The notes below the pieces were generated by a model, which did no database searches, was not told the origin of the DNA, and saw nothing but the letters and a program-made list of their open reading frames with translations. Shown piece after piece: positions 52,415 to 61,495 of a stretch of DNA of 64,000 nt; the stretch's first letter is position 1, and each line of letters begins with the position of its first letter. The stretch is from contig NZ_CP076538.1 in NCBI RefSeq assembly GCF_018885265.1, positions 6,422,001 through 6,486,000 on the forward strand. Direction: 5' to 3'. The stretch is from Amycolatopsis aidingensis (GTDB lineage: Bacteria; Actinomycetota; Actinomycetes; Mycobacteriales; Pseudonocardiaceae). The translations under genes were made by a program, and so were the position numbers.

Positions 52415-53020
52415 CTAGCGACGCACATCTGAGCGCTGGATGCCGCCGAGCAGCAGTTCGGCCAGCGCGGTGAATGCCTCGGCATCGGAAACCCCGGCCC
52501 TTGAGCCCACCACCCCGGTCTGGATCGCCTCGACCAGCAGCCCGGCCATCTCGGCGATCAACCCGGCGTGCACGTCCCGGAACACCCCGTCCGCCACACC
52601 CCTGGCGATGAACTCCCTGATCCGCACGGCGGCGGCCTCGGAGTTGACCTGGTAGGTGCGGCGCGCGGGGGCGAAGTCCGCCACATCGCGCAGGAAGGTC
52701 TCGGTGGCCCGGCCCAGTTCCTCGGACACCCCGGAGAGATAGACCTCGATCATCTTGCGCGCGTCGTCGAGATCGGCCACCCGCTGCTCGATCCGCTCGG
52801 TCGCGCCCTTGAAGAAATGACCGACCACCCGCACGGCCAGCTGCTCCTTGCTCGGCGCCAGCGCATACAGGGTGGATTTCGAGCAGTGCATCCGGCCTGC
52901 CAGGTCCTCCAGCGTGAAATGGATGAACCCTTCGGCGAGGAACAGCTCCTCGAGCTCCGCGAGCAGTGTCCGCTGGCGGGCGGTCGGCTGCATGCGGGCC
53001 CGCGGTGACCTGGACGGCAT
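52415..53020 (-). CDS. TetR regulator divergent from acyl-CoA dehydrogenase
   Basis: 201 residues. HTH at about 15-65 (LLAELEELFLAEGFIHFTLE, GRMHCSKSTLYALAPSKEQL). Start ATG 53020 is 6 nt after TAGGCT on the minus strand (leaderless); a second in-frame ATG at 52993 is less likely. The intergenic region carries two identical ACAGTACTGT palindromes, very probably its operators. It likely represses the acyl-CoA dehydrogenase until an acyl-CoA binds. Confidence 0.9.
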   Translation of the reverse strand: MPSRSPRARMQPTARQRTLLAELEELFLAEGFIHFTLEDLAGRMHCSKSTLYALAPSKEQLAVRVVGHFFKGATERIEQRVADLDDARKMIEVYLSGVSEELGRATETFLRDVADFAPARRTYQVNSEAAAVRIREFIARGVADGVFRDVHAGLIAEMAGLLVEAIQTGVVGSRAGVSDAEAFTALAELLLGGIQRSDVRR

Positions 53021-53055
53021 CCAACGAGCCTACGCGTCGACACCCGGACGGCTCG

Positions 53056-53086
53056 TACAGTACTGTAAAGGGACCCACAGTACTGT
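53056..53086. promoter_or_regulatory. Two ACAGTACTGT operators, 20 bp apart
   Basis: TACAGTACTGTA at 53056-53067 and ACAGTACTGT at 53077-53086 are perfect palindromes with centres 20 bp apart, on one DNA face. They lie between the TetR gene and the acyl-CoA dehydrogenase. A CAGTAC half-site follows at 53090, and TACGAT (53093) is a likely -10 box of the dehydrogenase. Confidence 0.75.
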
Positions 53087-53113
53087 TTTCAGTACGATCT
53101 TTCCGGAGGAACG

Positions 53114-54265
53114 ATGCCGGCCGACCGCCTGCTGCCCGACACCGAGGCCGAGGACCTGCTCACGCTCACCCGCGAGCTGGCAAGGGAGGAGCTGGCCCCG
53201 CTGGCGGCCGAGTACGAGGAGGCGGAGCGCTTCCCGCGGGAGCAGTTCCGGCTGCTGGGCAAGTCCGGGCTGCTCGGCCTGCCGTACTCCGAGCGCTGGG
53301 GCGGCGGCGAGTTGCCATACGAGGTCTACCTGCAGGTTGTGGAGGAGATCGCGGCCGCGTGGATGTCGGTCGGGGTGGGGCTTTCGGTGCACACCATGTC
53401 CTGCTTCGCGCTGGCCCACTACGGCACCGACGCACAGCGCGACCGCTGGCTGCCGGAGATGCTGGACGGCGGGCTGCTCGGCGCCTACGCGCTGTCCGAG
53501 CCGCAGGCCGGTTCGGACGCCGCGGCGCTGACCACCAGGGCCCGCCGCGAGGGCGCGGCGTACGTGGTCAACGGCACCAAGGCGTGGACGACCCACGGCG
53601 GCCAGGCCGACTTCTACACCACGATGGTGCGCACCGGCGGCCAGGAGGACAGCGGAAAGGGCATCAGCTGCCTGCTGGTGGACGGCGGGACGGCCGGGCT
53701 GTCCGCCGCGCCACCCGAGCGCAAGATGGGCCTGACCGGCTCCCCCACCACCCAGCTGGTCTTCTCCGACGCGCGGGTGGACGCCGACCGGCTGATCGGG
53801 GCCGAGGGCGAGGGCCTGAAGATCGCGCTGGCCTCGCTCAGCTCGGGCAGGCTGGGGATCGCGGCCTGCTCGGTGGGCCTTGCCCAGGCGGCGCTGGACG
53901 AGGCGGTGCGCTACGCCAAGGAGCGCACCCAGTTCGGCCAGGCCATCGCCGATTTCCAGGGCATCGAGTTCCTGCTGGCCGATATGGCCGCCGCGGTGGA
54001 CTCGGCACGGGCCACCTACCTGGACGCGGCCCGCCGCCGGGACCGCGGGTTGCCGTTCCAGCGACAGGCCTCGGTGGCCAAGCTGGTCGCCACCGACGCC
54101 GCCATGCGGGTGACCACCGATGCCGTGCAGGTGCTCGGCGGCGCGGGCTACACCAGGGACTTCCCGGTCGAGCGGTACATGCGCGAGGCGAAGGTGCCGC
54201 AGATCTTCGAGGGCACCAACCAGATCCAGCGCCTTGTCATCGCCCGCGAGCTGAAGAAGTCCTGA
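53114..54265 (+). CDS. Acyl-CoA dehydrogenase (TetR-controlled)
   Basis: 383 residues, complete. [15 protein letters not shown] is the FAD/substrate motif, [12 protein letters not shown] the middle domain, and [20 protein letters not shown] the C-terminal end with the MCAD-type Glu. GGAGG lies 8 nt before ATG 53114. It is a second dehydrogenase in this window, in a different regulatory unit from that at 33023. Substrate unknown. Confidence 0.92.
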   Translation: MPADRLLPDTEAEDLLTLTRELAREELAPLAAEYEEAERFPREQFRLLGKSGLLGLPYSERWGGGELPYEVYLQVVEEIAAAWMSVGVGLSVHTMSCFALAHYGTDAQRDRWLPEMLDGGLLGAYALSEPQAGSDAAALTTRARREGAAYVVNGTKAWTTHGGQADFYTTMVRTGGQEDSGKGISCLLVDGGTAGLSAAPPERKMGLTGSPTTQLVFSDARVDADRLIGAEGEGLKIALASLSSGRLGIAACSVGLAQAALDEAVRYAKERTQFGQAIADFQGIEFLLADMAAAVDSARATYLDAARRRDRGLPFQRQASVAKLVATDAAMRVTTDAVQVLGGAGYTRDFPVERYMREAKVPQIFEGTNQIQRLVIARELKKS

Positions 54266-54282
54266 TCACCCCAGCCAAAAGC

Positions 54283-54361
54283 CCTGAACGTGGCGTTCGA
54301 GACGTCAGACGTCCCAAATATGCCGTTCGCGACGGTAGACGTCCGGAAAGCCACGTTCAGG
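54283..54361. repeat. Family B hairpin repeat, overlapping the amidohydrolase stop
   Basis: CCTGAACGTGGC (54283-54294) and GCCACGTTCAGG (54350-54361) pair perfectly over 12 bp, and an inner GACGTCAGACGTC segment is partly mirrored. Same family as 26659-26733. The right arm contains the amidohydrolase stop codon at 54357. Confidence 0.78.
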
Positions 54362-55571
54362 ACTCCTGGTAGGCGCGGGAGGTGACCTCGCCTTCGCCGG
54401 TGGACTCGTTGAAGCGGTAGACCTCGCGGCCACCGACGAAGACCCGCATGGCCCGGTTCATGATGTCCAGCGGGTCCCCGGACCAGATGGCGATATCGGC
54501 GTCCAGGCCGGGCTTCAGCGCGCCGATCCGGTCGTCAAGGCCGAGGATCGTCGCCGGGTTGACGGTGAGCGCGCGCAGCGCGGTATCCGCGTCCAGCCCG
54601 TCCTTGACCGCCAGCGCCGCCTGGTAGACCAGGAAGTTGATCGGGATGACCGGATGGTCGGTGGTGATCGCCAGCCGCACCCCGGCGCGGGCGAGGATGC
54701 CGGCCGAGCGCAGGCTGCGGTTGCGTACCTCCACCTTCACCCGCGAGGTCATCAGCGGTCCCAGGATCACCGGAACGTTCCGCTCGGCGAGCAGGTCGGC
54801 GATCAGGTGGCCCTCGGTGCCGTGGTTGACCACCAGCCGGTAGCCGAACTCCTCGGCCAGCCGGATGGCGGTGACGATGTCGTCGGCGCGATGGGTGTGC
54901 TGGTCCCATGCCAGTTCCCCGTCCAGCACCCTGGCCAGCGCTTCCATGGTCAGGTCGGTGTCGAAGGGTTTGCCCTCGGCCAGGGCGTGCTCGCGCTGCG
55001 CCGCGTAGTTGCGCGCCTTGGTGAAGGCCTCCCGGATGATCGCGGCCACCCCGAGCCGGGTGGAGGGGGTCTTGTCCTTGTTGCCGTAGACCCGCTTCGG
55101 GTTCTCCCCCAGCGCGCTCTTCACGCTCACCGCCTCGGCGAAGACCATGTCCAGCGCGGTGCGCCCCCAGGTCTTCACGCCGACCGTCTGCCCGCCGATC
55201 GGGTTGCCCGAGCCGGGCTTGATCACCACGCTGGTGACCCCACCCGCCAGCGCGTCGTCGAAGCCGACGTCGTTCGGGTCGATCCCGTCGATCGCCCGGA
55301 ACCGGGCGCCGTTGGGATCGGTCATCTCGTTGGTGTCGTCGCCGGACCAGCCCTCACCGTCCTCGTGCACGCCGAGATGCGCGTGCGCGTCGATGAACCC
55401 TGGCAGCACCCAGCAGCCGGACGCGTCGATGAACTTCGCGTCCTCGGGAACGTCCACCTCGGCCTCGGTGCCCACGGCCAGGATCCGGCCGTCCTCGATC
55501 AGCACCGTGCCGCCCTCGATGGGGTGCCCATCGACCGGCACCACGTACCCGCCAGTGATCGCGCTCTGCAT
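54357..55571 (-). CDS. Imidazolonepropionase-like amidohydrolase
   Basis: 404 residues. The metal site HxH is DAHAHLGVHEDGEGWSG near 65; further ligands are likely in LVVNHGTEGHL and ITTDHPVIPI. The N-terminal beta-sandwich (YVVPVDGHPIEGGTVLIEDG) and C-terminal GALKPGLDADIAIWSGDP are typical of composite-domain amidohydrolases. A TAGCGT box lies 8 nt before ATG 55571. It is followed by aldose epimerase on the same strand; its end overlaps repeat 54283-54361. Confidence 0.9.
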   Translation of the reverse strand: MQSAITGGYVVPVDGHPIEGGTVLIEDGRILAVGTEAEVDVPEDAKFIDASGCWVLPGFIDAHAHLGVHEDGEGWSGDDTNEMTDPNGARFRAIDGIDPNDVGFDDALAGGVTSVVIKPGSGNPIGGQTVGVKTWGRTALDMVFAEAVSVKSALGENPKRVYGNKDKTPSTRLGVAAIIREAFTKARNYAAQREHALAEGKPFDTDLTMEALARVLDGELAWDQHTHRADDIVTAIRLAEEFGYRLVVNHGTEGHLIADLLAERNVPVILGPLMTSRVKVEVRNRSLRSAGILARAGVRLAITTDHPVIPINFLVYQAALAVKDGLDADTALRALTVNPATILGLDDRIGALKPGLDADIAIWSGDPLDIMNRAMRVFVGGREVYRFNESTGEGEVTSRAYQES

Positions 55572-55590
55572 AGTTCGACACGCTAACGAA

Positions 55591-56505
55591 CTACGCTCGC
55601 TCGCGCACCAGGATCCCCCAACTCCCCTGCCAGGTTTCCCCTGCGGCCAGGTTGATCAGGTCGGTGCCGGAGTTCAGCGCGTCGGCGGGGCAGGTCATCG
55701 GCTCGATCGCGACCGCGCGCCCACGGCCCACCAGGTCGTCCGGGGTGAACACCTGCACCCAGCCGAAGTCGGGGTCGGTCCACACATCCAGCGTGGTGCC
55801 GCCGTGGCTGAGCAGGTGGTGATGGCGTCCGTCCCCGGCCGGGGCCAGCGCGCCGAAGGCGGTGTCCAGCTCGAGCCCGGCCAGTGACCTGCCGCCGCGC
55901 AGGTCGTACTCGGTGCCCGCGACGTCCTGCTCCTCGGCGTAGGGCAGCTGCTCCTCCGCCAGGGAGGGGCGCACCCGGCTCGCGGGCAGGGTGAGGGTGA
56001 GCTCGTCGGTGGGCAGGTCGCCGATCCGGAAGTAGGGGTGGGCGCCCACCCCGAAACCGATCTCCTCCTCGCCGGTGTTGGACACCTCGTGCGTCACGGT
56101 CAGCTCGCGCGGCGCCAGCGAATAGGTGATCCGCGCCCGCAGCGGCACCGGCCACCCCGGCTCGTCCGCGATGTCGATCTCCATGGTGATGGCGGACTCG
56201 GCGTGTTCCAGCAGGGTCCACTGCCGGTGCCGGGTCAGGCCGTGGATGGCGTTGCCCCTGGCGGGCTCGGTGACCTCGAGCTTCTGCTCCTCGCCCCGAT
56301 GGGTCCAGCGCGCGTCCTTGGTGCGGTTGGGCCAGGGCAGCAGCACCTGGCCGGCGCCCTTCGGCGGACGATCCGCCGGGTCGAAGGTCTCCAGGTACGG
56401 CGTGCCGCCGATCTCGAAGGCGCGCAGCCCCGCGCCGACCTCGGTGACCACCGCGCGGGCGCGGCCCATGGTGAGTTCGAACTGTTCCCCGGTCGGATTC
56501 GCCAT
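55591..56505 (-). CDS. Aldose 1-epimerase family protein
   Basis: 304 residues, galactose mutarotase fold. FGVGAHPYFRIGDL contains the catalytic His and VAIEPMTCPADALNSGTDL the catalytic Glu. It interconverts anomers of a hexose (or a related sugar). ATG 56505 is 6 nt after TAGATT on the minus strand, leaderless. Confidence 0.9.
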   Translation of the reverse strand: MANPTGEQFELTMGRARAVVTEVGAGLRAFEIGGTPYLETFDPADRPPKGAGQVLLPWPNRTKDARWTHRGEEQKLEVTEPARGNAIHGLTRHRQWTLLEHAESAITMEIDIADEPGWPVPLRARITYSLAPRELTVTHEVSNTGEEEIGFGVGAHPYFRIGDLPTDELTLTLPASRVRPSLAEEQLPYAEEQDVAGTEYDLRGGRSLAGLELDTAFGALAPAGDGRHHHLLSHGGTTLDVWTDPDFGWVQVFTPDDLVGRGRAVAIEPMTCPADALNSGTDLINLAAGETWQGSWGILVRERA

Positions 56506-56514
56506 GCCGCGAAT

Positions 56515-56727
56515 CTACCGAGCGGCCACCTCGCGCAACGCACCCCAGGCCGCTTCGGAGAGGAGCAGGGCGCCGCCCGATGGCAGCTTGGAGTCCCGTA
56601 CCGCGACCACCTCGGCGGCGAAGGCGACCTCGACACAGGCCGCGTTCCCACCGCCGTTGCTGTAGCTGCTCCTGCGCCACTCGGCGAACGAGAGGTCTAC
56701 AGTGGACACCAGGATCGCCTCGCTCAC
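56515..56727 (-). CDS. DUF397 protein
   Basis: 70 residues. FAEWRRSSYSNGGGNAACVE, then VAVRDSK, is the DUF397 signature. In actinomycetes DUF397 genes sit next to XRE/DUF5753 regulators and form partner-type pairs resembling toxin-antitoxin or BldB/WhiJ systems. Here it lies 7 nt downstream of such a regulator. GTG 56727 is the likeliest start. Confidence 0.88.
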   Translation of the reverse strand: MSEAILVSTVDLSFAEWRRSSYSNGGGNAACVEVAFAAEVVAVRDSKLPSGGALLLSEAAWGALREVAAR

Positions 56728-56734
56728 GGCTCGA

Positions 56735-57568
56735 CTACAGCTGCGCGGCCACCTCCGCGATGAATGTCGCCGACTCCTGCGGCGGCAGCGCCTCGGAACG
56801 TAGCCGGTCAAAGGCCAGCTTAGCAGCCCGCAGTTGCCTCGGTTTCTCCGTTTGCACGGAACCGGTGACGCTCTCCTGGTAGAGCAGGTCCGGGTCCTCG
56901 TCCTGCGCGAAGCGCAGAATGATGAAGGTGCCGTCCATGCCCGGATGCGGCAGCGGCCCGAACGGGATCACCTGGAGCGAGACGGTGGGCAACTCGGCCC
57001 GCTCCAGCAGGTACCACAGTTGCTCGCGCATCACCTCGACACCGCCGATCGGGCGGCGCAGCACGGCCTCGTCCAGCACGGCGGTCAGCCGCAACGGGGC
57101 CTCGGCGTCGGTGAGCCGGTCCTGGCGCCGCTTGCGGACGATGATGTTGTTCGCCACCTCGGCCTCGGTCCACCGCGCGTTGTTCGCCTCGAACAAGGTC
57201 CGCATGTAACTCTCGGTCTGCAACAGCCCCGGTAGATGGGAGAGCTGGAACTCGCACACCTCGACGGCCTCGGTCTCCATCCCGATGTAGCCCTGGTCGT
57301 GCACGTCGTAGATCTTCCACCAGCCCCGGCGCCGCCCGGCGCGGGCCAGCTCCAGCAGGTCCTCCTCGTAGGAGTCGTAGAGGTCCATCGCGGAGCGGAC
57401 GAAGTGCACATCGGCACCACCACCGGTCTCGATCCGGTGCAGGGTGGCGCGGGAGACGTCCAGCTTGGGCGCGGCCTCCTCCACGCTCATCCGCCGCCGC
57501 TCGCGCAACCGCTTGAGCCGGGCGCCGAGCCGCCGCCTGCTGAGCACCGGGCTGGTGCGAGTCCACAC
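56735..57568 (-). CDS. XRE/DUF5753 (Scr1-like) regulator
   Basis: 277 residues. HTH at about 10-65 (LKRLRERRRMSVEEAAPKLD, then VSRATLHRIETGGG). DUF5753 follows (SHLPGLLQTESYMRTLF; VLDEAVLRRPIGGVEVMREQ). AGGAGGTAA precedes GTG 57568. The pair with DUF397 recalls WhiJ/BldB-type development regulators. Divergent from an LmrA-like TetR gene. Confidence 0.9.
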   Translation of the reverse strand: MWTRTSPVLSRRRLGARLKRLRERRRMSVEEAAPKLDVSRATLHRIETGGGADVHFVRSAMDLYDSYEEDLLELARAGRRRGWWKIYDVHDQGYIGMETEAVEVCEFQLSHLPGLLQTESYMRTLFEANNARWTEAEVANNIIVRKRRQDRLTDAEAPLRLTAVLDEAVLRRPIGGVEVMREQLWYLLERAELPTVSLQVIPFGPLPHPGMDGTFIILRFAQDEDPDLLYQESVTGSVQTEKPRQLRAAKLAFDRLRSEALPPQESATFIAEVAAQL

Positions 57569-57649
57569 TGCTGTTACCTCCTGTGCACGATCGATTACCG
57601 GATCCTGCCAGCAGAGAGCGACAAACTGAGACTCGCAGGCCATTGTTAC

Positions 57650-57659
57650 TAGACCGGTC
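57650..57659. promoter_or_regulatory. TAGACCGGTC LmrA/YxaF-type operator
   Basis: TAGACCGGTC upstream of the LmrA-like TetR gene matches the core of the known LmrA/YxaF site (TAGANYGGTCTA) except for the last bases. It is 20 nt before the ATG. Confidence 0.55.
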
Positions 57660-57679
57660 GTCATAGTACGGTTCGGTAC

Positions 57680-58255
57680 ATGCCTCGCCGCACCGACACC
57701 CGGCAGCGGATGCTGGACACCGCCGCCTCCCTTTTCCGCACCAAGGGCTACCACGCCACCGGGCTGAACCAGCTGGTCAGCGCGGGCGGAGCACCCAAGG
57801 GGTCGGTGTATTTCCATTTCCCCGGCGGCAAGGAGCAACTGGCCACCGAGGCGCTGGACGCCGCGGCCCGGCACCTGTGCGAGCGGCTGCGGGAGATCTT
57901 CACCGGCACCGCGAGCACCGCCGAGGCGATCGACACCGTGGTGGAAACCCTCGGCGCCGAACTACTCGCCTCCGACTTCCAGCGCGGCTGTCCACTCGCG
58001 ACGGTCGCGCTGGAGGCCACGGACAGCGAGCCGATCCGGCATGCCTGCGCCGCGGGCTACCTCTCCTGGCAGGAGGTCGTCACCGACCACCTCACCGGGC
58101 AGGGAATCGACCGCGAGCGGGCGAGCTCGCTCGCCGCTGTCGCCATCGCGGGAATCGAGGGCGGGCTACTGCTCGCCAGGACCCAGCGCGACCTGGAACC
58201 ACTGCGCACGGTGGGTCGCCACCTGCGCGCCACCCTGGACAAGGAGTTCTCCTGA
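57680..58255 (+). CDS. TetR regulator (LmrA/YxaF-like)
   Basis: 191 residues. The recognition segment (GLNQLVSAGGAPKGSVYFHF, then PGGKEQL) is typical of LmrA/YxaF-group TetR proteins. ATG 57680 is 7 nt after TACGGT (leaderless). It overlaps the MBL hydrolase by 1 nt (TGATG) and is in an operon with it. The operator candidate is at 57650. Confidence 0.9.
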   Translation: MPRRTDTRQRMLDTAASLFRTKGYHATGLNQLVSAGGAPKGSVYFHFPGGKEQLATEALDAAARHLCERLREIFTGTASTAEAIDTVVETLGAELLASDFQRGCPLATVALEATDSEPIRHACAAGYLSWQEVVTDHLTGQGIDRERASSLAAVAIAGIEGGLLLARTQRDLEPLRTVGRHLRATLDKEFS

Positions 58256-59088
58256 TGCGCGTTCACCATCTCAACTGCGGCACCCTGCGCCCGCTCGGCG
58301 GGCGGCTGATCGACGGCCAGGGCGGCCTCCTGCACCAGGCCGAAATGGTCTGCCACTGCCTGCTGATCGAGACCGGCGCCGGGCTGGTACTGGTGGACAC
58401 CGGGCTCGGCGAGCAGGGGATGCGGCGGCCCCGCGAGTGGTTCGGCGCCCAGTTCAGCACCCTGATCAACCCGCAGCCCGACCTGGAGCAGACCCCGGCC
58501 GCGCAGATCCGCGCCCTCGGGCTCGACCCGGCCGAGGTGCGGCATATCGTGCTCACCCACCTCGACCTGGACCACGCGGGCGGGCTGGCCGACTTCCCTG
58601 AGGCCACCGTGCACGTGTACGCCGAGGAACTGCGGGCGGCGACCGCGCCGGCGACCCAGCTCGCCCGCACCCGGTACCGCGATATCCAGTTCCGGCACGA
58701 ACCGCGCTGGGCCAGCTACGCCGAACCGGGCGAGAACTGGTTCGGGTTCCAGGCGGTCCGGCAACTGGACGGCCTGCCGCCGGAGATCCTGCTGGTCCCG
58801 CTTGCCGGGCACACCGCTGGCCATGCCGGGGTGGCGGTGGACACCGGTGCCGGCTGGCTGCTGCACGCCGGGGACGCCTACTTCTACCACGGCCAAATGG
58901 ATCCAGTCCGTCCACATTGCACTCCCGGGCTGAGCGTGTTCCAGGTGCTGATGCAGACCGACGGCGCCAAGCGCAGGGAGAACCTGGCGCGGCTGCAGGA
59001 ACTCGCGGCAACGCGCGCCGACGAGGTGACCATGTTCTCCGCGCACAGCGCCGTGGAGCTGCGCCAGTCCCGGCGCACCGCGGCCTGA
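58255..59088 (+). CDS. MBL-fold metallo-hydrolase
   Basis: 277 residues. The metal motif is VLTHLDLDHAGGL (HxxxDH) with later ligands in AGHTAGHAGVAV and HAGDAYFY. It is a zinc-dependent hydrolase, of the lactonase/thioesterase group by length. Made from the same mRNA as the TetR gene upstream; AAGGAG is 9 nt before ATG. Its substrate is unknown; a small toxic ester or lactone is possible. Confidence 0.9.
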   Translation: MRVHHLNCGTLRPLGGRLIDGQGGLLHQAEMVCHCLLIETGAGLVLVDTGLGEQGMRRPREWFGAQFSTLINPQPDLEQTPAAQIRALGLDPAEVRHIVLTHLDLDHAGGLADFPEATVHVYAEELRAATAPATQLARTRYRDIQFRHEPRWASYAEPGENWFGFQAVRQLDGLPPEILLVPLAGHTAGHAGVAVDTGAGWLLHAGDAYFYHGQMDPVRPHCTPGLSVFQVLMQTDGAKRRENLARLQELAATRADEVTMFSAHSAVELRQSRRTAA

Positions 59089-59144
59089 CCGGGCCAACGC
59101 CTGGCACAATCGCCGGTAGGGCTCGAACCACTGGGGGTGGTGCC

Positions 59145-61424
59145 GTGAACGACGTCCGGTTCCGGGTGCTGGGGCCGGTGGCGGTGTACGGGGCGAGCGG
59201 GCCGCTGCGGCTCGGCGGCCCCAAGCAACGTTCCGTGCTGGCGATGTTGCTGCTCAACGCGAACCAGGTGGTCGAAGAGGAGCGGCTGGTCCGGTCGGTG
59301 TGGGGCGAGGACCCGCCGCCGAGCGCGCGCGGGCAGGTGCAGGTGCACGTCTCCGGGCTGCGGAAACTGATCGGGAAGTCGGCGATCGTCCGGAAACCAC
59401 CTGGCTACCTGCTGCGGGTGGCGCCCGGCGAACTGGACCTCGAGCTGTTCGAGGATGCGGTGACCGGCGCCGCGGCCGATCGGTCCGCGCGGGCTCTGCG
59501 GTCGCTGCGCGGCGCGCTGGAACTCTGGCAGGGTCCCGCGCTCGGCGGGGTCACCGAGCCGCTGCTGGACAGCGAGGGTCCCGCACTGGAGGAACGCAGG
59601 CTCGCCGCGCTGGAACGCCGGTTCGAGCTGGAACTGGAGCTCGGCGAGCACGCCACGGTGCTGGCCGAGCTGCGCCGGGCCGCGGGGCAGCACCCGTTCC
59701 GGGAGCGGTTGCAGGCCCAGCTGATGCTCGCGCTGCACCACAACGGGGACAGCTCCGAGGCGCTGGAGGTGCACGCCCGCACCCGCAGGCAGCTCGCGGC
59801 CGAGCTGGGTATCGAGCCGGGGCCGTTGCTCCAGCAGGCGCAGCAGCTCGTGCTGCGCGGGCAGGAACGGGACGCCGAGCCGGTGCCTGCCATCCGCCCC
59901 GCGGAACTACCCCACGACATCCACGATTTCACCGGCAGGGAACGCGAGCTGGCACTCATGGACGCCCGGCAGCGGGCCGCACCGGATGGCGCGCCGTCGA
60001 TCTCGGTGATCAGCGGCACGGTCGGGGTCGGCAAGTCCGCGTTCGCGGTGCACTGGGCACGCGCGGCCGGTACCGCGTTCCCGGACGGGCAGCTGTACGT
60101 GAACCTGCGCGGGTTCGACCCCGACTACGAGCCGGTACAGCCCGCCGCCGCGCTCGCCCGGCTGCTGCGCGCGCTCGGGGTCGCACCGGAGCGGATACCG
60201 CAGCGGCAGGACGAGCTCGCCGGGCTGTACCGGTCGGTGCTCGCCGAGCGCAAGGTGCTGCTGTTACTGGACAACGCACGCGAAGCCGAGCAGGTGTACC
60301 CGTTGCTGCCGCCAGCAGGAACGGTGCTGGTGACCAGCAGGAACCGGCTCGGCGGGCTGACCGCGCACGCCGGGGCGCGCCCGCTGCCGCTGGACACGCT
60401 GCCCGCGACGGACGCACGCGCGCTGCTGGAGAACGTGCTCGGCGCCGACCGGGTCGCCGCCGAGCCGGAGGCCGCCGCGGAACTGGCCCGGTCGTGCGGC
60501 TACCTGCCGCTGACCCTGCGGGTGGCCGCCGCCAACATCGCCTCGGCGCCGCGGGCGGACATCGCCGGGTTCGCCGCCGCCCTTTCCGGGCGTTCCCGCC
60601 TGACCGAACTGGCCGTGGACGGTACCGGGGAGAACGCGGTGGCCAGGGCGTTCGCGGTCTCCTACCGGGCGCTCGGCGCGGAGACCGGGCGGCTGTTCCG
60701 GTTGCTGGCGCTGGTGCCGGGGACCGATTTCACCCCGGGAGTGGCCGCCGCGCTCGCCGGGGTCACGGCGCCGGAGGCGAGCCGGTTGCTGCGCGGACTG
60801 ACCGCGGCGCACCTGGTGGAAGAGCACCGCACCGGGCGCTACCGGTTCCACGACCTGCTCCGGCACTACGCCAGGGAGCGGGTCGGCGCCGACGAGTCCC
60901 CCGCGGAACGAGACCGGGCCTGGCGGCGGCTGGCCGGGGCGTACCTCGCCGCAGCCGACCGGGCGGTGCGCCTGCTCGGCAGGGAGGAGCTGCGGTTGCC
61001 GAGGACCCTGCCCTCCCCGGAAGGCGGGGTGGCCGAGCTCGGTGACGAGGCGTCGGCTTCGGCGTGGCTGGACGACGAGGAGCAGAACCTGACCGCGGCG
61101 GTCCGGCAGGCGGTCGCCAAGGGTCCGTTCCCGCTCGCCTGGTATCTCTCCGACTCGCTGCGGCTGCTCCTGCAGCACCGGGGGCGATGGCTCGGGCCGC
61201 GCGGCACGCTGGCCGAGGCGAGCCACGCGCTGGACCGCGCCAGGCGGAACGGCGATCTCGAGGCCGAGGCCGATGCCCTGATGGCGCTGGGCGCCATCGA
61301 GAACTCGCGGGGGCGGCACGAGGCCGCGCGGCGGCACCTGCACGCGGTGTGGGCGATCGCGGGAAGGTGCTGGCCGGACGGGGCGGACAGCCGCTGGCCG
61401 TGTCCCTCCGCCACCCCGGCCTGA
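59145..61424 (+). CDS. AfsR/SARP-type regulator, C-terminus apparently frameshifted
   Basis: 759 residues. SARP/BTAD at 1-245 (RVLGPVAVYGASGPLRLGGP), NB-ARC with Walker A GTVGVGKSA near 289 and Walker B VLLLLDNAREAEQ near 370. A TTA codon lies at 60264. The TPR part ends abruptly after ARRHLHAVWAIAG; in the -1 frame from about 61361 the sequence reads as TPR-like (QPLAVSLRHPGLTGAYA), so one base seems lost in a GGG run. It is also shorter than the 1066-residue copy upstream. Probably decaying or truncated, but DNA-binding and ATPase parts are intact. GTG 59145 has GGGGGTGG upstream. Confidence 0.8.
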   Translation: MNDVRFRVLGPVAVYGASGPLRLGGPKQRSVLAMLLLNANQVVEEERLVRSVWGEDPPPSARGQVQVHVSGLRKLIGKSAIVRKPPGYLLRVAPGELDLELFEDAVTGAAADRSARALRSLRGALELWQGPALGGVTEPLLDSEGPALEERRLAALERRFELELELGEHATVLAELRRAAGQHPFRERLQAQLMLALHHNGDSSEALEVHARTRRQLAAELGIEPGPLLQQAQQLVLRGQERDAEPVPAIRPAELPHDIHDFTGRERELALMDARQRAAPDGAPSISVISGTVGVGKSAFAVHWARAAGTAFPDGQLYVNLRGFDPDYEPVQPAAALARLLRALGVAPERIPQRQDELAGLYRSVLAERKVLLLLDNAREAEQVYPLLPPAGTVLVTSRNRLGGLTAHAGARPLPLDTLPATDARALLENVLGADRVAAEPEAAAELARSCGYLPLTLRVAAANIASAPRADIAGFAAALSGRSRLTELAVDGTGENAVARAFAVSYRALGAETGRLFRLLALVPGTDFTPGVAAALAGVTAPEASRLLRGLTAAHLVEEHRTGRYRFHDLLRHYARERVGADESPAERDRAWRRLAGAYLAAADRAVRLLGREELRLPRTLPSPEGGVAELGDEASASAWLDDEEQNLTAAVRQAVAKGPFPLAWYLSDSLRLLLQHRGRWLGPRGTLAEASHALDRARRNGDLEAEADALMALGAIENSRGRHEAARRHLHAVWAIAGRCWPDGADSRWPCPSATPA

Positions 61425-61495
61425 CCGGCGCATACGCGCGGCCGGGGTGGCCGCCGGGACGTACTCCCCGCGACCACCCCGGTGCGCTTCCGGAC

